From positions 124,001 to 188,000 of the forward strand of contig WBMV01005068.1 in assembly GCA_013396655.1 (NCBI GenBank): a DNA stretch of 64,000 bases. The letters run 5' to 3'. Origin of the DNA: Campylorhamphus procurvoides (taxonomy: Eukaryota > Chordata > Aves > Passeriformes > Dendrocolaptidae). The translations under genes and the position numbers were made by a program. A model generated the notes under the pieces. The model did not search any database and had not been told where the DNA came from. It saw only the letters and a list, made by a program, of their open reading frames with translations. The stretch's first letter is position 1. Every line of letters starts with the position of its first letter. Shown here in pieces: positions 48,386-64,000 of the stretch.

Positions 48386-51300
48386 TCCTGTGCAGTGGCT
48401 CAGTGGTATCTTGTTTTTATGGGCAAATACCTCAGCGGTTGAAGATGGGGAAATTATGGGATCTCAACAGAGCTAAAACACGAGAGCACAGAACAAAGAG
48501 TGAGAAGGACATTTTTTTGCCAAAGTTGCTTTTCTGTGTTCTGAACAGATGGTTGACAATGACCTGAGACCTTAGAAAATTGAATCAATAAAAGGAACGT
48601 GTTCAGATTTAATTATATATAATTGCACAAGGCACAGAAAGGGTAAAACTAAGCCACAAACCTCAGCTTATTGTGTGAATATATATAGCAGGAGCACATA
48701 AAAAATTCACCTTTGTTCAATATTATGAAATTTCCATCACAAAACCTTGTACTGACTGAATAAATTAAAACCCACACTTTTTTTTCAATTTCATAATTAA
48801 GCAATTTCAGTCAGTTGTTCAAAGTCTGATCCTTATCCTCATTTCTTAGAAAAACTGGTTTGAGTTTTGCTGCATTTGGTAGAATAGAAAATAAAATTAC
48901 CATTAGGAAAAGTCACTTCATGAGCTAGAAAGTGACTGACTAGTACAAATCTGAGGGACTTGTGCAGCTCATTTTCTACATCTTTCTGAAAAAAAATCTT
49001 TGTCCAGTTGGTTACTGTGGATAAATAGTCATATATGCACATGTATGTTAGATATTTTTTAATCATCCCCTTCAAGTGTTTGACAGAATAACACCACTGC
49101 CACATCAACCAAGGATGTATTTGAGTCCAAGAGGATTGCATATGTAGGCACAGAGAGATTGAACAGTGCAACATACTTGGGAAAAAAAGATAAATATTTG
49201 CTACTCTTCTGTGTAAGTAGTTATACTGAACATCTGAACAAATTTGATATCTGGATAATAAAGGGACAACACCTTGCTCAGCAGTAAAGCTGGGGTGGAG
49301 AGAAAAGAAGGAGTGGGTGCAGCAGGATGTTCTCAAAGTCCTGTCCAACCCGACCTTGAACTCTTCATTCCCCCAGTCCCTGCCTCGACATGCAGGGTCT
49401 CAAAGGATGTGAGAAGAGCAATTGCCAGTGAAAATTGAGACAAGATAAAGCTGAGCCCTCTCCTTGTCATTTGTCACCAGGTCACCTGTTTCGTTTTGGG
49501 CGGGGGGCGGGGGGTGGGTACAACTTTTTTTGTCTTCATTTTCTGACTCCTGTGCCTATGGTCAGATATTCATCCATTCCTGTTAAGGTACAAGTGCCTG
49601 TCATTCTACCTAGAGATTTCCCTGGGTGTAAAATATACTTATTCCATAGACGGAAAATGGAACTAAGAGTGGAGTCAGAACCAGCAACATAATTTGCATA
49701 TGAGACATCCTGTTATGCAGCCTCTGCCCAGTGTTATTTTCATTGACATATTTCATGTTTTTTCAGCCCATCAGTCGAGTAAATAAGTTTCCCTTGGGAT
49801 GAGAATCATGTTTTTAGGTTGTTTGAGGAAGGATCAGGACAGTCCACAGACACTGTACTACCTTCTCTACTTTCAGTAGGTACATGTATTGAAAATGACC
49901 TTTGAGGAGCAGATTTTTCTGAAATGCTTTTCCTTCCCTAACTAAAAGATTTAATATAATAATATAATAACAATTTATACAAATGATACTCATTTCAAAG
50001 TGAACAATGTACTCCAGTAAGTAAAAATTTAATTTTGTGTTTTTTAGGCTGTGATACAAATTTCAGCTTAAAGCCATGCATAAAGTTAGACTATGCAGAC
50101 CCAGAACTTCTTGAAACATCTCTATTTGCCAGTTCTCTACACTTTCCCTTTTAGAAGAAGAATAATCTTCCTTTAAAAAAAATGGAGACTCTTCCATCCA
50201 GAGCTTGCAAAGAAAGAAGCATTTTTATAGAGATTTTCAAAAATCCTGGGGGGGGGGTGATAGTCAAGGTACCCACAAGAAATATTAGCAATGTCTTCAG
50301 CTGCCTGAGAGTAAGAGAAAAAGTTGTTAAGGGGTTCTCATTTTACAGTCTTGTAGACAGATGGCTTTTTGGGAAGAAATTCAAACCTGACAGGGAAGAG
50401 ATCTGAGGCGGTTCTTAAAAAAAAGTAAAGGAGAATTACACAAACACCTTGAAAGTAGACTTGAACACGACATACAATTTAAGTACTGGAGAGATTTTAG
50501 TCTAATTCCTAATTTGCCTGAGTTTATTGGCAGAACTGTTGAAGTTACAAAACATCATTAAAATGAAACATCTTTATTTCTTTAACAAGAAGCTTTGGCT
50601 TATACAGGTTTTGTGCCTTGTAGAGTGCAAAAGGCCAGCCATAATAAATTCATGGTTTATGAAAGGCACGTCATTCAAGAAATTATTTTATTCAGCAGAG
50701 GACAGAAAGTACAACAGCTTTTATTTTTTTTCCCTTTCGGAAGTAGTCAATTTTGAAAAAACAATCAATTATATAATAAATTTGGGTTGAAAGAACATTT
50801 TCTATAAAAAGTTTATTCCTATATTTTCAGTTTTATAAAAATGCTGTCATTTCAGTCTGACATAACCTTGTGAAAATCTATTAGTCCATGTACAAAAAAA
50901 TTTCCCACTATTTATATCAGTATTGGTAGTGGTAATTACCATGAAGTGGTGCTTCTACCACAATAATAGCCTTACTCAGTAAGATTTTTATAATAGTGTT
51001 TATTAATTCAACCAAATAAGAAACTCCAGCTGTCCTGGAACACTGAGACCATAATTGGGCACCCAAGATATTTCAGAGGAACTAAAAGGGAGTTCTGGGG
51101 GGTTTATTTTATATGTAAGAAAAACAAATTAAATGGAGCTCTTGGTTTCCTTTTACCTCTGTCTGGTATCCTCCTTTGTGAATGCTATCATGGATAATCC
51201 ATTTTCTGTGAAATCCTTCATTTGATGTTTTGCCACCAGAATATAATTTGCAGCCCCAAGTTATAAATTAAATATACATAGGAAGGTCAAAATTATATTT

Positions 51301-51562
51301 CTTTATTCCAAAATAACTTGCATATTGTTAATCCCATTTACCATTTAATAATAAGTATCAATTGCATATTTGCCAAGGGTGACCCAAAGGCATGTCCATA
51401 GGGCCTAGTGGACATTTGTAAAATTTCTAAACATGATTTGAATCACCCACTATAAACAGAGCACTGTAGTGCTTACTGAGGATCCATTTTTTTTTCAGCC
51501 ATAAAATCTCATGTAGGTCATAATCACAGCATTATTGGTTCATTGCAAAAATTGATTGCCTC
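48386..51562. other. Gene-free intronic block upstream of the second exon
   Basis: Nothing recognised apart from a short poly-G run (about 50250-50258) and A/T-rich patches. The long minus-strand open frame at 48839-49348 has no recognisable domain and is not called. Confidence 0.6.
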
Positions 51563-51741
51563 TCAAAGTAAAAAAAAAAATATTAAAATTCTTCTGCACC
51601 AATTCTTTATCAAAATGTTCTTCTCTAAAAAAAAAACCCCAAGCAAAACAAAAAACCCAAAAACCAAATCAAACAAAAAAAACACAAACAAACAAACAAC
51701 AAAAAAACCAAAACCCAATAAAACAAAGAAACAAAAAACAC
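51563..51741. repeat. A/C-rich low-complexity tract
   Basis: Nearly pure A and C from about 51629 to 51741 (units such as AAAACC, AAAC and AAACAAAC), preceded by poly-A runs from 51569. It ends about 240 bp before the acceptor of the second exon. The complementary strand is T/G-rich. Confidence 0.9.
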
Positions 51742-51944
51742 TATGGAAGCTGGAAAGCTGCAAAGATTAATGTAATTGGCTTAGAGTCTGCTGATGTTTT
51801 CTTCTAAAAGTCTAATTCCTACGCAAGTTACAGGGAGCTGAATGTGCTTATAAATTCAGAAAGATGACTTTACAGTGCATATTTTTATCCAATATGACTC
51901 CTTATTGTTCTGTAAGTATAAGTGTTTACAATGTAAGGCTGTAA

Positions 51945-54809
<2,865 letters not shown>

Positions 54810-57800
54810 TGAGAGAACTATTTGCCTGCAGAAAAGAACACAATAGACTCGAAACCTCGACTTGTGTTAATTAAACAAGTAAATCCTGTTTAATACTTCT
54901 TGCTACTAAGTCAAATTGTACACCCAGGACTTAAATGTGACTATTTAAAACCACATCTCTCATTAGGACTATATGTTACCTTTTTTAATCAAATAACACA
55001 ACACAATGCATCAGGAATGCCTGTAGTAATTGCAAGTCTGGCAGAGCGTATTCCAAGTCTCGAGCTGTTGAACAATAAATTCTGACGAGCACAGTATCAT
55101 GGTTACTTCTCTAGAGAAACCATGGCTTTAAACAAAAGCCACCTAGTCATTCAGAAACATATTTGAAGACATGTAGATATGAGATTTGGGTTGCATACCT
55201 TAAATATTGGGAGGCCAGCATTTGAACAAGTCTTTTAGTAGCTCAAACTGGGGTAGAGATTGAACTTGCCAGGATAAGGAAAGTTATAGAGCTTCCAGAT
55301 CTATGTCAGTCCTTTGGAAATGCCTAAAGTGTGTTCTGAATTTTCAAAATCAATGATTGTGAGAGACCAATTTACTACAGACACACAGGTCTGCATGAGA
55401 AAGTAAGGCAAGGAGCAAGGGAAAGAGGGATAAACAACAAAAAAATGAGAATAAAAGTACTAATTTATTTCCACTTCTTTTTTTTTTCTTTTTTTCTGTT
55501 CTGACCATCCAGTCTGTTGATTTTCCTAATCATTTTAAAAGCTCTCTCAAAGTTTCAACTAAAAATGTGGTGGCTCTTCTCATCAGTATCTGCAATGTTA
55601 AAGAAACCTGTAGCCTCAAAAGCTGCTTTTCTGCTTTTCCACTCCCCCCTGTACCAGGGATCATGCAGGCAGGCTGTGTCACCAGACAGGGAAGTCCCTT
55701 CATGAGGCTGACTTGGCAGTAGGGGAGAGAGCCTATCCTTTGATGTTCTAGTTCCCAGCTCCATCTTAACATCTTTTTTTCAGGTCAAACTCTGAGAATT
55801 AGTTTGCAAATATCCATACTGTGCTCCCTTTAAGCCACACTTGGAGGAAACCAAGTTTATAACAGAAACAGGCAGCCTTTTTACCTATTGCTGGGTTATG
55901 GACTGTATTTTCTCCCTGTAGACTTCAGGCATATCCTTCATTTATATCCATGTATATCCACCTTCCTTTCATCTTATCACAGCAAAGCTTTGTCCATTGC
56001 TGGAGTTGCTCACACAGAGGACCACACTCTTCTAAAAGCTGGGGGATTGTTTTCATATCACCAGATAGTCTGATGATTCTCCAGCATGATCATTTTATAA
56101 ATTCCAATAAATATGATGTATTTCTAGTGCAGCAGAAGGGAAGCAGCTGCTTCTCTAGGTAATGGCTTCCACTATGCTTGCATGCAGGTATTTCATCCAG
56201 TTTCACTATGCAGTGTTGCTTCGAAGACAAATTATAAAGCATGTCCATCGCGTTCAGGACTGTACGTACAGCAACTCCTGAGAATGTGAATACGGTTGTT
56301 TCAATTAATTTAGCAAATGGTTTGTCATGAATAATGGAGTGCATATTTAGTATATCTGTTCACTAATGCAGTTATGGTAGAGGAAACCCCTTCAGGTTGG
56401 AACTGAGTCTGTCTGCTACAGATCACATATAGTGACTCAGGAAAAAAAAAAAAAAAGAGATAATTACTGCCATGCCATATTCACTGAATTCCCTTTTTAT
56501 TTTTTCTGTTTTATCAAAACATTTTTGTTTCATTTTGGGTTTGTTGTTTTTTTGTTTGGTTGGTTTGGTTTGGTTTTTCTTCCTTTTCTGTTTCCCTTAT
56601 GGATAGATAAACCCCAAAACTTCTGCCAAAACTAGCTCTAAGCTGAAGTGTTTTATTTTTCCTGGATGTGAAGCTAGCAGAATGAAAACATACCATTGGG
56701 GCAATAATTGAGCACCTAGTACAAACAAGCCCTGGTTTTGGCTGGTCTGTAAGCTCTGTCATAGCAACAGCACTAATATTACACTATATTATACTAGTCT
56801 CCTTATCTCCTTCCCCCAGTCCAGCCAAAGGCCCCAGGCTCTGATAGTGATCCTGTGGGCCTGCAGCAAAACTTGCTGTAAGCTACAGCTGCTGGGCAGA
56901 ACTGAGCCATTCATACACATGCTAGCACAGGGATCTCTGTACATCAGACCTCTGCTTTAAATATCAAACCTATTTCAGGCTAAAAATAGCTCTCTAAATC
57001 CTTAAGGTCTTATGTACAAAATGCAAATTACCATTTTCCTGTCTGTTACTGTTGAAAACTGAGATGTACTCACCTAGAATATCCCCAGGTATGATTTATT
57101 GTGGGTGAGTTCACAGGGCTTCTGTGTAGCAACAACAATGGGGTACTGGGGAAAAAAGCTGGAGGATAAATTACACAAAATAGACTGTGTTTGGGGAGTC
57201 CTATTATCAAAATAATTGTAAAATTCTGTAAAAAACAGCACTGATAATAATCTTTAGAAAATTCATTTACAGCCCATTACATTTCACATTGTAAATGTAA
57301 CATGCATTAAGGCTTTTAAATCAAATAAAGCACTGGAATAACTCATGCGTGTTGTCAAACTTCCTAGACTTGTAAAAGAAGGGGATCCTACATTTTCCTT
57401 TTAACAGCAGCTCCTGGAGTCCTGTACTATGTCCTCTTTGTCCATGAGAAAAGAATGAATATATTTTCTAAATACAAAGGGCAAATATACATAACAATGG
57501 CAAAATAAATACTGGCAAAACAGACAAGTATATTTTAGTTCAAAAAGTAGTTTAAATACTTATAAAAATATGAAAATTCATCCCTGTAAATATTACCTAA
57601 ATTATATTTTAACTGATTTGGATGAAAATATAATTTGCATATTTCAATCCATTTTTTCATTAACACTTTGACATTTTCCCCTCTGCAAAAGCACTGAACT
57701 GTCTGTGAACCTGTTTTCAAATATTATCTGTTTTCGACAATTTTCATTCTTTATAGTAAGGACATAGTTGAATACTGCTCTGTCACTTGCACTTTTCTAA

Positions 57801-59752
57801 CCTGCATAGCACCTGTGTGCTATTTGTTGCTGTTATGCTCGGTGAGTCTAATACGAGGCAAGCAACAATATTTTCCTTTGTTACTTTCACTAGGAATTCA
57901 CATTCACAGCTACCAAGAAATAACAAAGTTAGTGCTTTGCAGGATAAACTAGGACTAGGCTTCATAGTTTTACTCCTCTGAGTAAATCTCCCAGGCGAAG
58001 AAGATCTGTTGATTTGATAACCAGTAGTGCCTGACATTTTGAGTTGTCACATTCAAACCAATATGAGATATTACCAGAAAAATATGCCACTCAGATGGAG
58101 TGAAAGGTGCCACAATGTAACACCTTTCACTACAGCGCAGGCTTCTCTTCCCACTGGTTTTAATTTCCCACAGGAAACTTTTCTTATACAAAAGTTTTGT
58201 GCTGATGTTCCAGTCACTTGCTCACAGTAAACTTTTTGAGGTTAGTTACATACTGACACTGCTAGCAGAAGTGATGGGAAAAATTAAAGGGAAAAAACCC
58301 CTTATTACTAAGAGGAAATCACCATACAATAACTCGTGAGTCACTAACACACCTCACAGTAAAAGCAGACATCACATGTTGTGAATTCTTTTTCTGATGA
58401 AATCCATCCTTAGAGCCCCTGACTGATGAGAAATTGCACTGTCTCTAGCCTTATTAGCGGCACATCACAATGTGATTGATGTTGTGGCCTGGAAATTACA
58501 TTTTTTTACAAGGACAAAAAGAAATGCAAAAATGCAGCCTGACATCTATTTCAACTTTATTTTTGTTTTGTATTTGAGGCATATGCAATTGGCTTTACTT
58601 CTTTCATTGCTCAAAGAAATTGCTCTGAGGAATAGCTGCAGTGTTTCTGCAGTCCTGCAGATTGCTTTCTGACCTTTCCCTGTCCTTTGCTTAAGCATAA
58701 ATTCTCTTTTTTTTGTTTCTTCCACAGCTGTCCTATCATCATAAAAGCATTTCTGAGAAAACAATTAATTTTTGTTCCTTTGGAAAACAAACTCTTTCCT
58801 CCCTTTAAACAAGAAAAAAAGCAAAGGTCAAATGCAGGGCAAATGGCAGCATTCTGATGCGGGACATACCCCAGAGAGAAAGCATTCCTCCTTTGGTATT
58901 GAAATGCAGTGGAGCAACAGGAGGAGAAGAAATTGCCCACTACCAAAATAGTGTGGACAGAAAAAAAATAAATATTAAATAGCTGGTGCTATGACTCATG
59001 TGCCTTCAGGTGTGCTGGAAGGGTATATTCAAAGCTTCCCACTTTCTATGCAGTTACTCCATTTACATCAACAAGCACTAAGGAGACCAGCAGAGTGTAT
59101 AATCTTTTTTTTATTTTCTTCTTTGGGCTAAAGCTCAGATTTAAAGTGTGAATTTTTGCAATCCTTATGTCAATGCCTGAACTGAGCTCCCTCATATTTG
59201 TTTTTATATTTGCATGAACACTGAAAGCACTTACAAGTAGTATTGTCACAGGCAGATTTTACTTTTTTCTTGCTTCCTTCTATGTCTCAGTGAGAAAAAT
59301 CATCCTTTTACTAGGCTGAGTGGATGAGAGACATATCAGAGGGGCAACAGCTCTGCACCCTTCCACTGACTCTTAGAGTGGCACTCAATCACCTCCAAAT
59401 CCTGCCCTGGTTATACCCACTGAATTCGCTTTATTTTGCTGATTGCAAATACATTGCATTGTTTTGCTGAAGGGAACAGGGAGGTGATTGTTAGAGTGGT
59501 TTAAGGTAATTAACTTCTTAGTTTTCATAGTTTGTAGTTGCAGAACCCAGAAAATCAAGGCAAAATTCTCTCCCATCCCCAAAAAAACTCTCCTGTACAC
59601 ATGATTGGGATCTGTCAGCTGAAAGTTACTTGAGAAATTTTCCTTGGGTTGTTAATGTCAGGCCCCCAGCCTGGTAAGTCTGAATGCTGCAGACAGGTTT
59701 TTTTACCTGTAGGTCATACTTCAGAACTCAGGCTTTAACCTCTACTGAGTAA

Positions 59753-59769
59753 ATATATATATATATATA
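59753..59769. repeat. Short (AT)n
   Basis: Eight AT units in AT-rich intron. Confidence 0.95.
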
Positions 59770-62561
59770 CTCTGTAAAGCTATTTAATTCTTCTGTCCTG
59801 TCAAAAATGCCTTATTAAATATGCACAGTTGTACTCTAGTGCTTTGAAAATTGCACGACAGTGCAAGAATTCTTTAATTTGGAAAAAAAAAATCTTTTTG
59901 ATTTTTAAAGAGAAACAAACCTTCCCCATAATACCTACATTTCAAAAGTTACTAACCTGATTATAATCTACTATAATCCATAATAATCTACTGTGCAGGA
60001 ACTCCTTATTTTATATGCAGAAAACAAATGAGTCACAGTAATAAGAAAAATACCAAGTCCTGGCTCAGAAAATGTGATAAACTTTCAATTTCTTTGTCAA
60101 CAAACTATAATACGCCTGCTATGGTGTCACTGCTCACTGAATGCAGGTGTTTTATGAAAGATGAGTAGAGCAGCTTCAGCAACATTGCAACTGAGAGTTT
60201 TGAGATTCTCGCATTAGACACCCATGTGCAATATTTATAAACCTTTATGCTATTGAAGTAGTTTGGGCACCTCTCAAGATGATAAGGTATTTATCCTTAC
60301 AATAGCTCTGTGATGTGAGAGGATGTTTTTATTATGGTAATGCAGAAAGTGAAGCAGATGATAGGGGGAGCAAGGACCTGCTCCCATTTAAAGTGGGTCT
60401 CTGCAGTACAGGAAGAAAATGAAGCTGGATCTCACCAATCAACGTTGTTACTCTGAATGCAGTGCAATCATCAAATGACAGTCTCTAATACTTCTCAAAT
60501 GGCTCTTGCAAAGCTGCAAGTTTTTCTCTCAGAGCTAAAAAGCACCTGCATAGACTACCTGACAGGAATCACGAAACCTGGCTATTGTATATTTGACATT
60601 ACATTTTTCTTCACCAAACCCATTTAATTTTTTTCCAAACCATTATGGATATTACCACTAGAAATTGAGCTGGCTTTTCATTTAGATTCAGCAGACAATG
60701 CATTGCACCCCTTGCCATTCTCTTACTCTGAGTCTGCTATCCCAGACATCAGTTCAAACAGCTGTACCTATGGCAAGATTTATAATATTTTCAAATCAGT
60801 ACAGAATGAAATGCAACTGCAACTTTCCTGACATTTTTAGGCTTTCCTTGTCATGCCCACTTTTGTTCACATATAGCAGATAGAATAAACGGCACCTGCT
60901 TTACAGAGCTATTGCAAAAGGAGGTTCAGAGCTTAGCCTTGCTTAGACAAATCAAGCTGCTTTCCAGCAGAATCTCCTTATTTGCACTGACTAGGGAGGC
61001 TTGGAGGTGTCATGAATTACGTGGCTGAATCCCATCTTCTGTGGCACTCATCCTATTCCACTGAAGGTAGCAGGAAGCCTAGCATGGGTTTATGATCAGG
61101 CCCCATAGTTTCACTGGTGCACAATATTTTGCATGTCCCACTATTCCAAGAGCCATTTGTTCAGGAAAGCTCTTTTTTATACCATGTAGTAATATATTCA
61201 TGTAGAAGCAGCAAATCCTCACTAGGTTTGTATTCTATTAGTGTCAACAAGCAGTTACTGTACTTTAGTACTCCACATGTGGAAAGTTCAAACATGCATC
61301 ACAAATTATTAGAGTAATTGCAGTCAGAATATGAGACCTGAGGATGTAGAACAATACCTTTAAATCCCCACTTCTTGGTTTCACAAACCAAATACTGTGT
61401 GCCTGGAGGCAGAATAAAACACTGAGTGAGCTAACCATGGTAAGCATTATCACCTTCAGAGCACTCAAGTTCTTTCCCTGATCAACAGCTGTGAGATTCT
61501 GACCCTTTACTGGTGCCCTATGGCCAGGATGTATCTCAGTGAATAAGTCTTTATAGGAAAACAGTCTAGAAGTAGCAGCAATTTTAGGTGCTCTCAGCAC
61601 ATTTTTAGCCACAAGATGAACAAGTAAGCTGTGGTTAATCTATATTCAGTATTCATAACTATAAGATAAATCAAAAAGGAAACTCTGTGTCAAGAAAGAG
61701 GGTTTATTCAACTGTCTGCCCTGTCTGAAGAGTCTTTGTACACACACATCAAGTGTTAGAAATGTCTCCAATGATGGTCCTTGCTTAGGATTTTGAAAAA
61801 GCTGCTTTCTACATCCAGAACTTCATGAAGAGAAGATACAGCATCAAGGACTGGCAGGCAACATTACAGAGTAATAGTTTTAATTTACTAAATCTCACCA
61901 GGGTATAGAATTTGAAATATTACAGAAGAAAATGAGAGATGTGCATGGAAAACTCACCCACATTTCAGCAGCAGGGTTTACACTGCATTTGACCCTCTTT
62001 ATTCAGGCAGCTTGAATGGTTTTCTGAATTAAGGACTTTGATGCTCTTTCTAGCAGAGCTTCAGGAAGATCATACACTTGTGGCCTCCAAGTAGATAGCT
62101 GCTTCATTGGTCAGCCCTCGTAATTTCCAAGTCATCATGTCACTGCATTCAACATAGAGAAAATTATCTTTTAGCTATTTCCAGTATTCCATAATAGTTT
62201 AAACAGCCTGCCCCTGTGAGCTGCTGACACTTTGGAGCCCTGCTGCAAGGACTCCAGCTTCTTTAAGTGAAGAGCATAATCGTGTGCATCAACCTCTTTG
62301 ATAAGCTGGAACTTGAGGGGATTGGGCCCCTTCATGTTTAGGGCCCAATACACTCACACAGCCAAAGCAGACCTTCCTCTTACCCTTCCAAGTAGAAGAG
62401 GTGGTGTGCATGTGAGGAGAATTTCAAGGCTCCTAACAATCCCCTCTATGCCTGTAGTGGTACAGCTACACAGAAAATTGTTTTCTCAGTGCCAATTGCG
62501 TTAAACATACAGAACATTTTTGCTCTGTCATGAAACCCTTTTGGAAAAAAAAATAAAAAGG

Positions 62562-62620
62562 TCACAGAATAGAGTGTTCTGAGGTGGAAGGGACCCACAA
62601 GGATCATCAAGTCCAACTCA
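62562..62620 (-). mobile_element. Short CR1 3' tail, antisense
   Basis: CACAGAATAGAGTGTTCTGA, then GGTGGAAGGGACCCACAAGG, then ATCATCAAGTCCAACTCA: the complement of a well-preserved CR1 3' end, truncated after about 60 bp. Confidence 0.92.
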
Positions 62621-64000
62621 GAGAGCCATAGAATACCCTGAATAACATTTCAGAGAGCACCATTAACTTAAAGCTTTCTTTGTAGTAATGAACATTTAAA
62701 GTAGCAATCTCTAACATTTACATCTCTGAACAAATGCACTGCACACTTCCCAGTTCAGTCCCAGAGCAGTGCTGAGGTCAGGGCTGGGGTCCTAGTATTC
62801 CCAGAGCAGGAGACCCTGGGCAAGCACAGTGCCAAGAAGTCCCAAAGGTTGCTCCTGAAACAAAAGCCATGACAAATAGGCTGGAAGGAAACATAATTTT
62901 GTACCAGTGTGCTGTGCACAGAGCCCTCACAGTGATGCAGCATCTGCCCGAGCAGCAGCTCGCATGGGCCACAAACAGAGGGTGGAGAAGAATAAGTTAG
63001 TGGTCACAGGGATATTTTAGAGCGAGTCTTGCAAATGCAGTGTATACTGCTTTAGATTTTTGCCTGCTTGTCTTCAACACCATGTTAAAGAGCAGAGGAC
63101 ATAACAATTTGGGGATTTTTTTATTTTTGTTTTCAGGATAGGGCCCTTCACTTTTAATCTAGGAGTACTTAAGCTGAGTCTACTGCAGAATATAGTTGTT
63201 AAATGAAATTGCTTCTTCCATAACTTTGTGGGGGTGATTTAACTTTTCTGCTATCAGAAGAATCAAGTTATTTATAGGACTTGGGACCACAACCTGATCT
63301 CCATATGGTGACAGTGACTATGATATTTTGAGTTTTGGAAAATTTTTATGAGGTAACAGGAGAGCCTAACACTTTTCTAGCATTAGATTTAGCAAAATTC
63401 TGGAAAGAAGCATCGGTAAAGTCCATTATACTTTTACCTATCTGCTTGCCTTTTCTCTGCTCAACTACTCTGAAAAAATTCTGCAAGATTCTTTCCTGAC
63501 TTGCTCTGTGTAACTGCAGATCTTGGAAAATGGACATCTTCCTTCATATCCTTTTGAGATACAGCTTTTCCTTAGAATTGTGTGGAGATTCAAAATGCTA
63601 AAATGGAATAAAAATAAAATTCTTGGTTAGATGGGCAATTTTGTACCAATCTATGGCAACTTTGCTTCCTATAGGAAGATAGTAAACAATGAAATACTTT
63701 TTGCTGAAGACTGTTCATGTCTTTAAGCATTTCCTATAACACTTCTTTGAATACAGTTACTCATATGATTAGAATATTTATTCATTTAATCTTTTATGAA
63801 ATGTTCATAAACACACCTTCTTAACCAAGTTCATGCATAATTTTAAAATTTAGTTTAATGTTTTTGTCCCAGACAGCAAGGCCAATCCAGGACCACAATG
63901 TCACTAAATGAATGACTACTATAGAAAGCCAGTCAAGCAATTCCCAATATAGTAGGTTATACACTACCAGTGGTAGACAACTATGCAGTAATTTCTGTAG

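Noticed and set aside
48839..49348. 169-codon minus-strand open frame
   Set aside because: No family motif, low-complexity-like composition, no conserved context; probably chance.
51543..51807. Lys/Asn/Thr/Gln-rich + strand frames and a Phe/Val-rich minus-strand frame
   Set aside because: They are products of the A/C-rich low-complexity tract, not proteins.

Overview
The window is vertebrate nuclear DNA, almost certainly from a bird. It is AT-rich, intron-dominated and gene-poor. Its interspersed repeats are mainly old CR1 LINE fragments with the avian-type 3' tail, plus a few endogenous-retrovirus LTRs. There are no bacterial-style operons, no rRNA or tRNA gene and no CRISPR array that I can see.

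The only gene I can support is part of a contactin-associated protein gene on the + strand, best matched from memory to CNTNAP2 (CASPR2). Three consecutive coding exons lie at 33013-33183, 51979-52197 and 54544-54780, each with good splice sites. Together they encode about 209 codons: the third laminin-G domain and the EGF-like module that follows it. All three exons have phase-1 boundaries on both sides and lengths divisible by three. The rest of the window is intron: at least 33.0 kb upstream, 18.8 kb and 2.35 kb between the exons, and at least 9.2 kb downstream. I found no candidate for the preceding exon (family motif C-Y-G-D-R at its end) or for the following one.

Intronic content by region. 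1-16 kb: microsatellites, three CR1 3' ends, a damaged ERV piece (7436-8591) flanked by two 100-bp direct copies of host sequence, a 26-base assembly gap (13239-13264) and a solo LTR (14046-14433). 16-33 kb: four antisense CR1 fragments, one carrying a TA/TG microsatellite, and a 12-unit AGAAT array. 33-52 kb: inverted repeats, a textbook 500-bp solo LTR with an exact 11-bp terminal inverted repeat and 4-bp target duplication (43721-44220), a CR1 whose reverse-transcriptase segment is flipped relative to its upstream part (44845-46040), another CR1 (47595-48385) and an A/C-rich tract just before the second exon. 52-64 kb: a small perfect hairpin with a nearby direct repeat, and one short CR1 tail.

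No undescribed biological system is evident. The most unusual items are structural: the ERV fragment between 100-bp duplicated flanks and the internally inverted CR1. Repeat family names and the CNTNAP2 assignment rest on recognition from memory, not on a database search.
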